A stretch of DNA of 64,000 nucleotides from Methanoculleus sp. GTDB taxonomy: Archaea; Halobacteriota; Methanomicrobia; Methanomicrobiales; Methanomicrobiaceae. A program made the position numbers and the translations under genes. The notes under the pieces are model-generated. The model was given only the letters and a program-made list of their open reading frames with translations, did no database searches and was not told the DNA's origin. Shown here one piece after another: positions 52,451-61,130 of the stretch (the first letter of the stretch is position 1; every line of letters starts with the position of its first letter). The stretch is from positions 24,761-88,760 of the forward strand of contig DSBQ01000056.1 in assembly GCA_011045995.1 (NCBI GenBank). Reading direction: 5' to 3'.

Positions 52451-54517
52451 TTACTCTTTCGGGTTCAGTACCGCTCTGACCTCGTCCGCCGACGTGAGGG
52501 GGGTGCGGCATGTCCCTGCACAGCAGAGGTACACGCTGGTGCCTTCCTCCTCACCGGGATTCATCGACGCGGTATGCGGTGCAATGCCCTGCATGATTCC
52601 TTCCCTGTCAAGCAGGATCCTCGTCATGTGCGGCTGGAAGGTTTCGCTCAGGGCACGAAGGGTATCAGGGTCAGTCGTCGTCCCGGGGACGATGACGGCA
52701 TCAAGCGTCGGAGCGGTTGCAAAGAGGAGTGCCGAGAGGAGGTGGGTGTATCCGGTCGGCGATGTGCGGATCTCTTCAGCGTACCATTCCATCGCCTCTG
52801 ACGCCGCCTTCTCGTAGGTATGGTTGCCGGTCATGCGCGAGAGGCGCAGCAGGCCAAGGACGAAGACCGAGGTGCCGGAGGGGAGCGCCCCGTCGTAGGC
52901 ATGGCGCTGCCGGATGGGGACATCCGCGTCGGATGGGGTACGGTAGAGACTGCCGTCCTCACCGGTAAAGCGGATACGGGCGGTCTCGGCGAGGGTACGG
53001 GCCTGGTCGAGGTATCGTGGTTCGTAGGTCGCTTCATAGAGCTCGAGGAGTCCCCAGAGCAGAAATGCGTAGTCCTCTAGCATGCCGGGGATGGCCGCCT
53101 CCCCGTCGCAGTACCGGTGCAGGAGGCGGCCGCCATGGAGGGCGAGCGCGGTCGCGATGAAGTGATACGCAGATTCGGCTTCGGCAATCCACCCCGGCCG
53201 GTCAAGCACAGCACCCGCCCGGGCAAGGGCGGCGATCGCAAGGCCGTTCCAGTCGGTCAGGACTTTGGTATCGACAAGCGGTGGTGTGCGTTTCTTGCGG
53301 GCGCTCTCCAGGCGTGCGGCAATATACTGGACCGTCTCCTCCGGTATATGGGTGTCTGATGCCCGGAGGATGTCGGGATGGGTGCGGTAGAGGATGTTTT
53401 TCCCGGTGTACATCTTCGTCGCCTCATCGAGGTGATTCCCCTCCGGTCGGATATTGAATATCCGTTTTGCATATGCAGCGTCCTCTTTTAACACGTGGTT
53501 GATCTGCATGTCCGTCCAGAGATAGTATTTACCCTCCTCGCCTTCGCTGTCCGCGTCCTCGGCGGAGAAAAACGCTCCCTCTTCACTGCGCAGTTCTCTC
53601 AAAAGATATCCTGCAATATCCTCGCAGGCCGCACGGAACAGAGGTCGTTTCGTTGCCTGCCACGCGTCGGCATAGGCAAGGAGGAGGAGGGCCTGGTCGT
53701 AGAGCATCTTCTCAAAATGCGGCACCATCCATTCCCGGTCGGTTGAATACCGGTGAAATCCTCCCCCCACGTGATCATGGATGCCCCCAAAATACATGGT
53801 ATCCAGGGTTTTTTCCGCCATGAAGAGGGCATCCCCCTCGCCGTACCGGTGCCAGTACCGGAGCAGGAACATGAGCGCATGCGGCATCGGAAACTTGGGG
53901 GCATTGCCGAACCCGCCATAGATGGGGTCGTAGGCGCTTTTCAGGGCACGGTAGGCGTCATGCACCGCCTCTTCTCTGAGGCTGCCCTTCCCTTTTACGG
54001 TCATCATCTTCTCGATGGCCTCATGCAGCCGTTCGGAAGAATCCATGACCGTCTCTCTTTTCTGTTTCCAGGTACGGGTGATCTCGGGCAGGAGGTCCAT
54101 GAGTCCCTTCCTCCCGAACCGGCTGTATTTGGGGACATAGCTCGTTGCAAAGAAGGGTTTTTTATCCGGTGTCATTATGATGGTCAGCGGCCAGCCGGGG
54201 CTCTGCGAGAGTGCCTGGGCGTAGGTCATATAGAGGGCATCGATATCCGGGCGTTCCTCCCGGTCGACCTTGATGGCGACGAAGTGGTTGTTCAGGAGGG
54301 CGGCAACCTCCTTGTCTGCAAAGGACTCCTTCTCCATGACGTGGCACCAGTGGCAGGTGGCATACCCGATGGAGAGAAAGATGGGGCGGTCTTCTGCCTG
54401 TGCACGCGCAAACGCCTCATCCCCCCATGGGTACCATTCAATGGGGTTTTTTGCATGCATCCTGAGGTACGGACTTTTTTCGTCAATGAGACGGTTGGTG
54501 AATTCTTTGTCTGACAT
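52451..54517 (-). CDS. YyaL/DUF255 thioredoxin-domain protein
   Basis: A 688-residue cytoplasmic protein. The N-terminal thioredoxin-like DUF255 domain contains [16 protein letters not shown] (CHWCH) and PIFLSIGY, followed by an (alpha/alpha)6 barrel like that of N-acylglucosamine epimerases: [52 protein letters not shown]. The role is unknown; the family is widespread (SPATA20 in animals). ATG at 54517 follows AGAAGGCGT. A longer in-frame extension to 54904 has no ribosome binding site and is not conserved in character. Confidence 0.93.
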   Translation of the reverse strand: MSDKEFTNRLIDEKSPYLRMHAKNPIEWYPWGDEAFARAQAEDRPIFLSIGYATCHWCHVMEKESFADKEVAALLNNHFVAIKVDREERPDIDALYMTYAQALSQSPGWPLTIIMTPDKKPFFATSYVPKYSRFGRKGLMDLLPEITRTWKQKRETVMDSSERLHEAIEKMMTVKGKGSLREEAVHDAYRALKSAYDPIYGGFGNAPKFPMPHALMFLLRYWHRYGEGDALFMAEKTLDTMYFGGIHDHVGGGFHRYSTDREWMVPHFEKMLYDQALLLLAYADAWQATKRPLFRAACEDIAGYLLRELRSEEGAFFSAEDADSEGEEGKYYLWTDMQINHVLKEDAAYAKRIFNIRPEGNHLDEATKMYTGKNILYRTHPDILRASDTHIPEETVQYIAARLESARKKRTPPLVDTKVLTDWNGLAIAALARAGAVLDRPGWIAEAESAYHFIATALALHGGRLLHRYCDGEAAIPGMLEDYAFLLWGLLELYEATYEPRYLDQARTLAETARIRFTGEDGSLYRTPSDADVPIRQRHAYDGALPSGTSVFVLGLLRLSRMTGNHTYEKAASEAMEWYAEEIRTSPTGYTHLLSALLFATAPTLDAVIVPGTTTDPDTLRALSETFQPHMTRILLDREGIMQGIAPHTASMNPGEEEGTSVYLCCAGTCRTPLTSADEVRAVLNPKE

Positions 54518-54871
54518 ACGCCTTCTGAACGCTAATAGACCGGCCGGATGATAAAAATTGCTCTGCCGGAGATGGTTCGCGGAGACGGGGAGCCGGGTGA
54601 CCGGGATGGAGTACGATGGCTTCTTTTGGTACTGAGAGGGGTGCTCCCGGACCCATGGCCGGGACGATGAGGCACCGTCGGACTTGGGTGCCTGTGCATC
54701 CGTACCCGGCGTGATCGTGTTAGGCAGGAGACGTAAGAGCCGGAAGACATCCGATCTTCGCGTGCGGTCTCTTGGCTCCCATGCGAACACGCGGCACCAG
54801 ACGACCCCGGCATCCAGAGCGAGAAACGGAAACGGTAAAAAATTATACTTCCGGGAAATACCTGCATACCA
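54518..54871. other. Intergenic region upstream of the cbiA remnant
   Basis: No gene is supported. Two hairpins are visible: CCCGG/CCGGG (about 54648-54665) and GGCACC/GGTGCC (about 54672-54693). An AT-rich AAAAAATTATAC near 54837-54848 lies about 27 bases upstream of ATG 54872 and would serve as the TATA box of the cbiA remnant, leaving it leaderless. Confidence 0.5.
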
Positions 54872-55079
54872 ATGATTCCTGCCATCATTATCGCCGGGAC
54901 CCACAGCGGCTGCGGCAAGACCACGATCGCCGGTGCACTGATGTCCGGCTCGTGAGGCGGGGACTTTGCGTGCAACCGTTCAAGGTGGGGCCTGAATTCA
55001 TCGACCCCACCATCACACGGCGTTCTGCGGGAGATTGTCGCGCAATCTCGACCCGTGCATGATGGGAGAGGATGAGGTG
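54872..55079 (+). pseudogene. cbiA: Remnant of cobyrinate a,c-diamide synthase CbiA (5' end only)
   Basis: The start reads [26 protein letters not shown], the P-loop of CbiA/CobB, then stops at a frameshift. Adding one G at GG before CTCGTGAGG gives [23 protein letters not shown], and adding one C at ACCATCAC gives HHTAFCGRLSRNLDP, both exact family sequence. After GEDEV (55079) similarity ends and a pyrimidine-rich tract begins, so about 380 codons are missing. It is a decayed copy, with its promoter still in place, at the head of the corrin cluster. A complete copy should exist elsewhere if the cell makes cobalamin. Confidence 0.85.
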
Positions 55080-55117
55080 TCGCCCGTCACGTTCGTTTCT
55101 TTCCTTTCCCTTTCGTT

Positions 55118-55147
55118 CCCTTCCTTTCCCTTCCTTTCCCTTCCTGT
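55118..55147 (+). repeat. Three tandem copies of a 10-base pyrimidine unit
   Basis: CCCTTCCTTT at 55118-55127 and 55128-55137, then CCCTTCCTGT at 55138-55147, within a longer C/T-only tract from about 55100. It begins just after the point where cbiA is cut off and may mark the breakpoint. Confidence 0.7.
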
Positions 55148-55294
55148 CGTACACCTGAAGGAGATCGTTTCTTTCCCACTAATTACGGGAACTAAGATGG
55201 TGATGCCCGCTCACCGCCGCCGCGTCGGCTGAGCCACGTCGTTCCATCAAATGAACATCATTTTATTTGTGTTAATTCAAATAATTTGTATATC

Positions 55295-55822
55295 ATGGGG
55301 CTCAGAGGCGGACCAACACAGGACGAGATCATGGCGGTGTCCCTCTTCAAACTCGGGATACGGGACGGGGACGTGATGGCCGATATCGGGTGCGGCACCG
55401 GAAAAATCGCCATCCGGGCGTCCGAACGGTGCAGCCACGTCTATGCCATCGACCGGCGAAGCGAGGCGGTGGCGTATGCACGCCGGGAGATCGCAGGCGC
55501 CGGAAAAGAGAACATCACCCTGCTCCACGGGGATGCGACCGAGGTACTGGACGAAATCGATGCACTGGATTGTGCCTTCGTCGGCGGTTCGGGAAATATC
55601 GAGACCGTCCTTGCCCACCTGGCCGACAAGGTACGGGGAAGAATCGTGGTGAACGCCGTTCTCCTGGACACCGTTTCCCGGACGATCAGAACGATGAAGG
55701 AGCTCGGCATCTTTACAGAAGCGCTCCATGTTCAGGTGTCGCGGTCCCATGAACTGGCGGGGGATATGATGTTTACCCCCATCCATCCGGTCTTTGTCAT
55801 CGTCGGTGAGGTGAGGGGGTAG
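55295..55822 (+). CDS. cbiT: Cobalt-precorrin-6B C15-methyltransferase (decarboxylating) CbiT
   Basis: Rossmann-fold methyltransferase of about 175 residues that methylates C15 and removes the C12 acetate carboxyl of the corrin ring. SAM-binding motif VMADIGCGTGKIAI, GPTQDEIMAVSLFKLGIRDGD and FVGGSGNIETVL are typical. ATG at 55295 is chosen; a TTG at 55286 is in frame. A TATA-like TTTATTTG (55262-55269) about 30 bases upstream and the lack of a ribosome binding site point to a leaderless mRNA. First gene of the cbiTLFGHCDE operon; its stop touches the cbiL start. Confidence 0.94.
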   Translation: MGLRGGPTQDEIMAVSLFKLGIRDGDVMADIGCGTGKIAIRASERCSHVYAIDRRSEAVAYARREIAGAGKENITLLHGDATEVLDEIDALDCAFVGGSGNIETVLAHLADKVRGRIVVNAVLLDTVSRTIRTMKELGIFTEALHVQVSRSHELAGDMMFTPIHPVFVIVGEVRG

Positions 55823-56431
55823 ATGCTCGTCGCCGTCGGCATCGGCCCCGGGGACCCGGACCTCCTGACCGTTAGGGCAGTGAATCTGATTGAAGCGGCC
55901 GACCGGGTCTTTGTACCGGGCACCGTAGCCCGGGACATCATCGCACCCTACCGGACGGACCCGGTGGTCCTCTCCTTTCCCATGACGGCCGATGAGGAGT
56001 ATATCAGACGGTGCATCGAAGAGAATGCCCGTGCCATCGTCCCGGTGGCACGGGAGGGCCTTGCCGTGTTCTGCATCCTCGGGGACCCGAATTTTTACGG
56101 CACATTCGGAAGGCTCTGTGCGGTGCTGGATGAGACGTATCCGGAGATCGAGTACTGCACCGTCCCCGGTGTCAGCTCCATTACCGCCTTTGCCTCCGCC
56201 ACCGGCATCTCCCTTTCGGGGGGCATCGAGATCACGGACGGGTCCGACCGGACCGCTCTTATCAGGATGAAGGTGCGGCGGCCACGGGAGATGGCGGATG
56301 AACTGAGGAAATCCGGCTACACGACCTTCATCCTCGCGGAGAGGATGTACATGGACGGCCAGAAGATCTACCATACGGACGAACTGCCGGAAGAGAGTGC
56401 CTACTTCAGTATCCTCTATGCAGGGAAGTGA
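55823..56431 (+). CDS. cbiL: Cobalt-factor II C20-methyltransferase CbiL
   Basis: A 202-residue tetrapyrrole methylase that uses SAM to methylate C20 of cobalt-factor II. The N-terminal LVAVGIGPGDPDLLT and central ILGDPNFYGTFGRL and VPGVSSITAFASATG are class motifs; GDPNFYG separates it from CbiF and CbiH. ATG follows the cbiT stop without a gap. Shorter than many bacterial CobI/CbiL but the core is complete. Confidence 0.92.
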   Translation: MLVAVGIGPGDPDLLTVRAVNLIEAADRVFVPGTVARDIIAPYRTDPVVLSFPMTADEEYIRRCIEENARAIVPVAREGLAVFCILGDPNFYGTFGRLCAVLDETYPEIEYCTVPGVSSITAFASATGISLSGGIEITDGSDRTALIRMKVRRPREMADELRKSGYTTFILAERMYMDGQKIYHTDELPEESAYFSILYAGK

Positions 56432-56437
56432 ACGAAA

Positions 56438-57154
56438 TTGCCAACAGTACATATTGTCGGGGCCGGGTGCGGGGATCCGGATCTGATCACCGTCAAAGGA
56501 AAAGAGCTCCTCGACCGGGCCCACGTCCTCGTCTACGCCGGATCGCTCGTGAACCCGGAACTGGTCGCGGGATGCCCCGCGGCAGAAAAATTCGATTCGT
56601 GGGGCATGCACCTCGAAGAGATGACCGATATCATGATCACCGCCGCACGGGAGGGAAAGACCGTCGTCCGTCTCCACTCGGGAGACCCCGCCCTCTACGG
56701 CGCGATCATCGAGCAGGTGGATATCCTCCGGGACGCGGGGATCGGGGTCGTTCGGGTGCCGGGCGTCTCGTCCTTCTTTGGGGCGGCCGCATCCCTCGGC
56801 ATCCAGTATACCCTGAAGGGGGTGTCGGAATCGGTCATCATCACCCGGCCTGCGGGAACGACCCTTGACGAGGACCGGATTGCTGAATTTTCCGGGCTCG
56901 GGCAGACCCTGGTGATATTTTTGGGAACCGGGCATATGGAGAAGATCTTCGAACAGGTGCGGTGTCCCCCGGAGACGCCGGCAGCGATCGTCTACCACGC
57001 AACATGGCCGGATGAGAAGATCGTGCGGGGGACGGTTGCAGATATCGTCGGCAAGGCACGGGCCGCGGGCATCGAGAAGACCGCACTCATCATCATCGGT
57101 GACGTGGTGAACCCCGACGGGCCGTCGTATACAAATTCCCATCTCTACGAATGA
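56438..57154 (+). CDS. cbiF: Cobalt-precorrin-4 C11-methyltransferase CbiF
   Basis: A 238-residue tetrapyrrole methylase. VHIVGAGCGDPDLITVKG, VYAGSLVNPELV, HSGDPALYGAIIEQ and VPGVSSFFGAAASLG are the family motifs, and the AGSLV element is particular to C11 enzymes. It begins with TTG at 56438, 6 bases after cbiL, with AAGTGA a weak ribosome binding site. The end overlaps cbiG by 4 bases. Confidence 0.94.
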   Translation: MPTVHIVGAGCGDPDLITVKGKELLDRAHVLVYAGSLVNPELVAGCPAAEKFDSWGMHLEEMTDIMITAAREGKTVVRLHSGDPALYGAIIEQVDILRDAGIGVVRVPGVSSFFGAAASLGIQYTLKGVSESVIITRPAGTTLDEDRIAEFSGLGQTLVIFLGTGHMEKIFEQVRCPPETPAAIVYHATWPDEKIVRGTVADIVGKARAAGIEKTALIIIGDVVNPDGPSYTNSHLYE

Positions 57155-58026
57155 AGGACATCATCGTCATATCACTGGAACCGACGGCAAAGCGGGCGAA
57201 GGAACTCGCAGACCGGTTGGATGCCGACTTCGTTCCCTATTCGAAGGAAGCGTTTGCCCGGGCGTACGGGTGCTGTCGGACCATCATCGCGGTCATGTCG
57301 GCGGGCATCGCCGTCCGGTCGGCGGCGCCCCACCTGCGTGACAAATGGACCGACCCCTGTCTCGTGGTCGTAAGCCCCGACTTCAGGTACGCGATTCCCG
57401 TCCTCGGGGGACATCACGGAGGCAACGAGGCGGCATTCCGCCTGGAGGAGCTGGGGCTCCATCCGTTCCTCACCACGGCAACCGAGACGCGGGGGTTGCC
57501 GTCGGTGGAACGGGTCGCCGAGGAGCGCGGCCTTGTCGTGATCAACAAGGACTCGACGCGGGCGGTCAATGCGGCCATCCTCGAAGGCGAGGTCGCCGTC
57601 CACCTGATCGAGCCACCGGCCATTGCCATCGCTCCTGCGGGGGTTTCCGTGCTGCTGAAGAAGGGGGAGTTTATCGTTGGCATCGGCTGCAGGAGAGGGA
57701 CGGGCAAAGAGGAGATCCTCCACGCCCTTACCTCCGCCTTCGCCGACGCGGAGATCGACAGAGAGGACGTTTGCGCATACGCCACGGCCGGAATCAAGAA
57801 GGATGAACCGGGTCTCATTCAGGCGGTCGGTGAGCTCGGCGGGACCCTTATTGTCGTGGATGACGCGTTCATCCGGGCGGAAACGCCGCCGTCGCCGTCG
57901 CGTGCCTGCGACAAACTGGGGCTGCCGGGGGTGGCGGAACCGGCAGCCCTTGCCCTCTCGAAGAGAAAGGAGGTCATCATGAAGAAACAGACATACGGAG
58001 GAGTGACGGTTGCCCTCATCAGATAA
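57151..58026 (+). CDS. cbiG: Cobalt-precorrin-5A hydrolase CbiG
   Basis: A 291-residue enzyme that opens the lactone ring of cobalt-precorrin-5A and releases acetaldehyde. The N-terminal part holds IIAVMSAGIAVRSAAPHLRDKWTDPCLVVV and VLGGHHGGNEA; the C-terminal CobE-like part has VGIGCRRGTGKEEI and GVAEPAAL. No missing motif is seen. The ATG overlaps cbiF in ATGA, and cbiH begins inside its end. Confidence 0.93.
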   Translation: MKDIIVISLEPTAKRAKELADRLDADFVPYSKEAFARAYGCCRTIIAVMSAGIAVRSAAPHLRDKWTDPCLVVVSPDFRYAIPVLGGHHGGNEAAFRLEELGLHPFLTTATETRGLPSVERVAEERGLVVINKDSTRAVNAAILEGEVAVHLIEPPAIAIAPAGVSVLLKKGEFIVGIGCRRGTGKEEILHALTSAFADAEIDREDVCAYATAGIKKDEPGLIQAVGELGGTLIVVDDAFIRAETPPSPSRACDKLGLPGVAEPAALALSKRKEVIMKKQTYGGVTVALIR

Positions 58027-58786
58027 CAGAGGAAAACTTTTCATCGTGGGCATCGGCCCCGGAAGTACGGAACAGTGCACCGGACGGGCGAAGGACGCCA
58101 TCCGGGAATCGGAGATCATCATCGGCAATGACTTCTACCTGCGGCTGATCGAAGATTTGACGGCGGGAAAGGAGGTCATAACGAGTTCGATGGGCAAAGA
58201 GGTGGAGCGGGCCCGGGCGTGCGTGGACCTTGCCAAAGAGAAGAGGGTCTGCATGGTAAGCGGCGGCGATCCGGGCATCTATGGCATGGCAAGCATCGTC
58301 CTCGAAGTGCTCGAGCATGACGGCGCCTCCATTGACTACGAGGTAGTGCCGGGTGTCACGGCTGCAACGGCGGCAGCCTCGCTGGTGGGCTCTCCCCTCT
58401 CCGGGGACTACGTCACCCTCTCGCTCTCGGATCTCCTTACTCCGTGGGAGATGATTGAACACCGGATGGACTGTGCCTTTGCCATGGGAGTGCCGGTGGC
58501 GGTCTACAACCCGAAGAGCAGGGGACGGCCGGACAATCTTGCCCAGGCCCTCGCGGCGGCGCTGCGCTACCGGGACGGCGATACGCCGGTGGCAGTGGTC
58601 AAAAACGCCTTCAGGGAGAGTCAGGAGGTCCGGTTTTTCACCCTGCAATCGCTCGTCGCGGATGACAGCTATGTCGATATGCGCTCCATCGTGATCATTG
58701 GTGGAGAGGGCTCCCGCATCGGGACCGTCGGTGATCGGGAGATGATGATCACCCCGAGGGGCTATGACAGAAAATACATATATTGA
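58010..58786 (+). CDS. cbiH: Cobalt-factor III C17-methyltransferase CbiH
   Basis: A 258-residue tetrapyrrole methylase that contracts the ring while methylating C17. LFIVGIGPGSTEQCTGRAKDAI, MVSGGDPGIYGMASIVLE and VPGVTAATAAASLVGSPL are characteristic, with MGVPVAVYNPKSRGRP in the C-terminal half. It starts with TTG at 58010, well supported by GGAGGAGTGACGG directly upstream, within the end of cbiG. The end overlaps cbiC by 23 bases. Confidence 0.94.
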   Translation: MPSSDNRGKLFIVGIGPGSTEQCTGRAKDAIRESEIIIGNDFYLRLIEDLTAGKEVITSSMGKEVERARACVDLAKEKRVCMVSGGDPGIYGMASIVLEVLEHDGASIDYEVVPGVTAATAAASLVGSPLSGDYVTLSLSDLLTPWEMIEHRMDCAFAMGVPVAVYNPKSRGRPDNLAQALAAALRYRDGDTPVAVVKNAFRESQEVRFFTLQSLVADDSYVDMRSIVIIGGEGSRIGTVGDREMMITPRGYDRKYIY

Positions 58787-59396
58787 TCCGGGCGCGGACA
58801 CCAAGGAGGGGTACCGGATATCGGCGACGAGCCGCAGTCTTGCCCGGCAGGTGGTCGGAGATGTTACACCGGAGGACAGGATTCGCCAGCGGTGCGCCAT
58901 TGCAGTCGGTGACTTTGTGATGGCCGACCTGATGGCATTCAGGCACAACCCGGTGGAGGCGGGGCTTGGGGCCCTTGCGAAGGGAGCGCCCGTCATCACG
59001 GATATCCGGATGGTCCAGACGGGCGTCCGCAAGAAAGAGCACCATTCAGAGGTGCTCTGTGCGCTTGATTACGGGGCGGAGATCTCCCGGGAACACGGAA
59101 TTACCCGTACCTCGGCTGGGTTTGAAGCATTGCGGGAGATGGTCGACGGGGCGATCCTCGTCATCGGCAACGCCCCGTCGGCGCTCCTGACCGTCTGCCG
59201 GATGGTGGATGACGGCGTCTGCCCGGCGCTTGTGGTGGGCACCCCCGTCGGGTTCGTCAATGCGAAGGAATCAAAGGAGCTCCTTCGAACGAAGGATGTC
59301 CCGTCCATCTCCAACGTGGGGACACGGGGCGGGACCCCCCCTGCGGTCGCCTCCTTAAACGAGATCATCACCATGTACATTGAACAACAGCGATAG
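58764..59396 (+). CDS. cbiC: Cobalt-precorrin-8X methylmutase CbiC
   Basis: A 210-residue enzyme that moves the C11 methyl group to C12, giving cobyrinate. Family marks are RQRCAIAVGDFVMADLMAFRHNPVEAG, ITDIRMVQTGV, and the C-terminal VVGTPVGFVNAKESKELL; the catalytic His should be in the middle (KKEHHSEV). ATG at 58764 lies 23 bases inside cbiH. cbiD follows after 3 bases. Confidence 0.95.
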   Translation: MTENTYIDPGADTKEGYRISATSRSLARQVVGDVTPEDRIRQRCAIAVGDFVMADLMAFRHNPVEAGLGALAKGAPVITDIRMVQTGVRKKEHHSEVLCALDYGAEISREHGITRTSAGFEALREMVDGAILVIGNAPSALLTVCRMVDDGVCPALVVGTPVGFVNAKESKELLRTKDVPSISNVGTRGGTPPAVASLNEIITMYIEQQR

Positions 59397-59399
59397 CAC

Positions 59400-60410
59400 A
59401 TGAGTATCCGAGACCCGGTAACAGGCTACGAGTATCCCGACGAATGGGTTCAGGCATGCACGGATACTCATGCCCGTGAGCAGGTGGCAGACGGCCTTGC
59501 CGTTCTCACCTCGGACGGCACCGTGCTTCGCAGGGGGTTTACCACCGGGACGACCGCCGCTGCCGCCTGCAAGGCGGCGGTGCTCTCCCTGCGGGGGCCG
59601 GTATCGTCGGTGGTTGTCACCCTTCCCTGCGGCCTCCGGTGCGAGGTGCAGGCAGAGGGGAGGGACGGGTCCGGTTCTGCGAAGAAATATGCCGGCGATT
59701 ATACGGGTGATATCACAGCAGATCTGCTCTTTTGTGCAGAGGCGACGGAGACGGCATCCGGCATAGAGGTGCATCCGGGCGAGGGAATCGGACGTTTTGC
59801 GCGAACAACGCCGCGGTACCACATCGGTGATGCGGCGATAAGCCCTCCTTCGTGGGAGACAATTCACGGTGCGATACAGGAGGCGGCGGACGAGCTGCAT
59901 CTGCATGGGGTGACGGTCGTACTCACCATCCCGGACGGTGCAGAGATCGGAAAACAGACCCTCAACCCGAAAGTCGGAGTTATTGGAGGGATCTCTGTTC
60001 TGGGGTCGACCGGCCTCGTCGAGCCGTGGGACGACCACCTCTCGGAGGACGTGTTTGGGAGGATCCGCCGGACAGACCGGCCGGTGCTCACCACCGGGAG
60101 AGTGGGCCTTCGCTATGCCCGGATGCTCTTTCCCGGCTACGAGGTGGTGCTCGTGGGCAAATTCATGGAGAAAGGTATCGAGGCGGCGGGAGGGTCGGCC
60201 ATTCTCTGCGGTCTTCCGGCGCTCATTTTGAAGTTTATCAATCCCGGAATCCTGGATGGAACCGGATATGCAACAGTGGAGGAATTAACCATGTCAGAGA
60301 ACTGGACAGACCTGCTACAACAGAATCTTGCCGACTACAGACGACAAATGCCGGAGATGCGGGTGGTCATCATCGACCGCGAGGGACGCGTGCAGGGGGA
60401 CTCGCAGTGA
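59400..60410 (+). CDS. cbiD: Cobalt-precorrin-5B C1-methyltransferase CbiD
   Basis: A 336-residue methyltransferase of the anaerobic pathway. LRRGFTTGTTAAAACKAAVLSL is the N-terminal hallmark; TIPDGAEIGKQTLNPKVGVIGGISVLGSTG and GKFMEKGIEAAGG follow. CbiD is found only in the anaerobic, early cobalt insertion route, so this is the strongest single sign that the operon uses that route. The stop overlaps the cbiE start by one base. Confidence 0.95.
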   Translation: MSIRDPVTGYEYPDEWVQACTDTHAREQVADGLAVLTSDGTVLRRGFTTGTTAAAACKAAVLSLRGPVSSVVVTLPCGLRCEVQAEGRDGSGSAKKYAGDYTGDITADLLFCAEATETASGIEVHPGEGIGRFARTTPRYHIGDAAISPPSWETIHGAIQEAADELHLHGVTVVLTIPDGAEIGKQTLNPKVGVIGGISVLGSTGLVEPWDDHLSEDVFGRIRRTDRPVLTTGRVGLRYARMLFPGYEVVLVGKFMEKGIEAAGGSAILCGLPALILKFINPGILDGTGYATVEELTMSENWTDLLQQNLADYRRQMPEMRVVIIDREGRVQGDSQ

Positions 60411-60988
60411 TGGTCGTCGGTGTCGGCTGCGGGCCGGGCATGCTGACCGAGAGGGCGATCGCCGTCATCCGGGATGCGGAGCTGATCTATGGTTCAAAGA
60501 GTGCCATCGAACGGGCGGCGCCGCATATCGGCAACGGCTGCGAGGTCCGCATCATCACGGATTATGCGGCGCTCAGGCTGCTGCCGGAGAATGCAGTCGT
60601 CCTCTCGACGGGCGATCCCATGCTCGCGGGACTGGGGTACCTCGGGGGAGAGGTCATCTCCGGCATCTCCTCCTACCAGTATGCCTGTGCGAAACTGGGC
60701 ATTCCCCTGACGAAGACCGCGATTGTCAATGCCCATGCCGCCGATCATGCCGCCGCCTTCGAGGTGATTCATGGTGAGGTCTGCAGGGGGAAGATTGCGT
60801 TTGTCATCGCAGACCCGGCATTTGACGTTGCCGCCTGTGCAATGCGCCTGCAGGACGCCTGCCCGGCATGCATGATTGCCGTCTGCGAACGTCTGGGGTA
60901 TCCGGATGAGAGAATTGCCATTGGTGATACGAATGCTCCGCCCGTTCCCGCATCAGACCTGTTTGTGGTAATGGCAGGAGTATTTTAG
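60410..60988 (+). CDS. cbiE: Cobalt-precorrin-7 C5-methyltransferase CbiE
   Basis: A 192-residue tetrapyrrole methylase. VVGVGCGPGMLTERAIAVI, VLSTGDPMLAGLGYLG and SGISSYQYACAKLG are the class motifs. CbiE works with CbiT on C5 and C15; here they are the last and first genes of the operon rather than fused. ATG at 60410 overlaps the cbiD stop by one base (TGATG); an upstream in-frame stretch inside cbiD is not coding in that frame. Confidence 0.93.
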   Translation: MVVGVGCGPGMLTERAIAVIRDAELIYGSKSAIERAAPHIGNGCEVRIITDYAALRLLPENAVVLSTGDPMLAGLGYLGGEVISGISSYQYACAKLGIPLTKTAIVNAHAADHAAAFEVIHGEVCRGKIAFVIADPAFDVAACAMRLQDACPACMIAVCERLGYPDERIAIGDTNAPPVPASDLFVVMAGVF

Positions 60989-61025
60989 CATCCATTTCAA
61001 GGATTATTCAGGGAACTGATGGATA

Positions 61026-61055
61026 TCCGGAGACAGAATTGGAACCATCTCCGGA
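61026..61055. terminator. Inverted repeat between convergent cbiE and cbiO
   Basis: TCCGGAGA (61026-61033) pairs with TCTCCGGA (61048-61055), an 8-base stem with a 14-base loop in the 142-base gap between the stops of two convergent operons. AT-rich sequence follows on the right. A bidirectional terminator is likely. Confidence 0.45.
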
Positions 61056-61130
61056 AATGTATTCTTAAAAACAGGGTTGGTTGTGTGTGTGGTACGGTGA
61101 TGTAATACTTTGAACCATGAAAACGACCGA

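Noticed and set aside
54520..54904. Extended N-terminus of the YyaL-type protein
   Set aside because: No ribosome binding site upstream, family proteins begin near [10 protein letters not shown], and the extension overlaps the cbiA remnant.
55118..55147. Short CRISPR-like array
   Set aside because: Units are contiguous 10-base pyrimidine repeats without spacers; no cas genes are present anywhere in the window.
55080..55294. Cobalamin riboswitch upstream of cbiT
   Set aside because: No B12-box sequence or its folding pattern is seen, and the TATA box lies too close to the start for such a leader.
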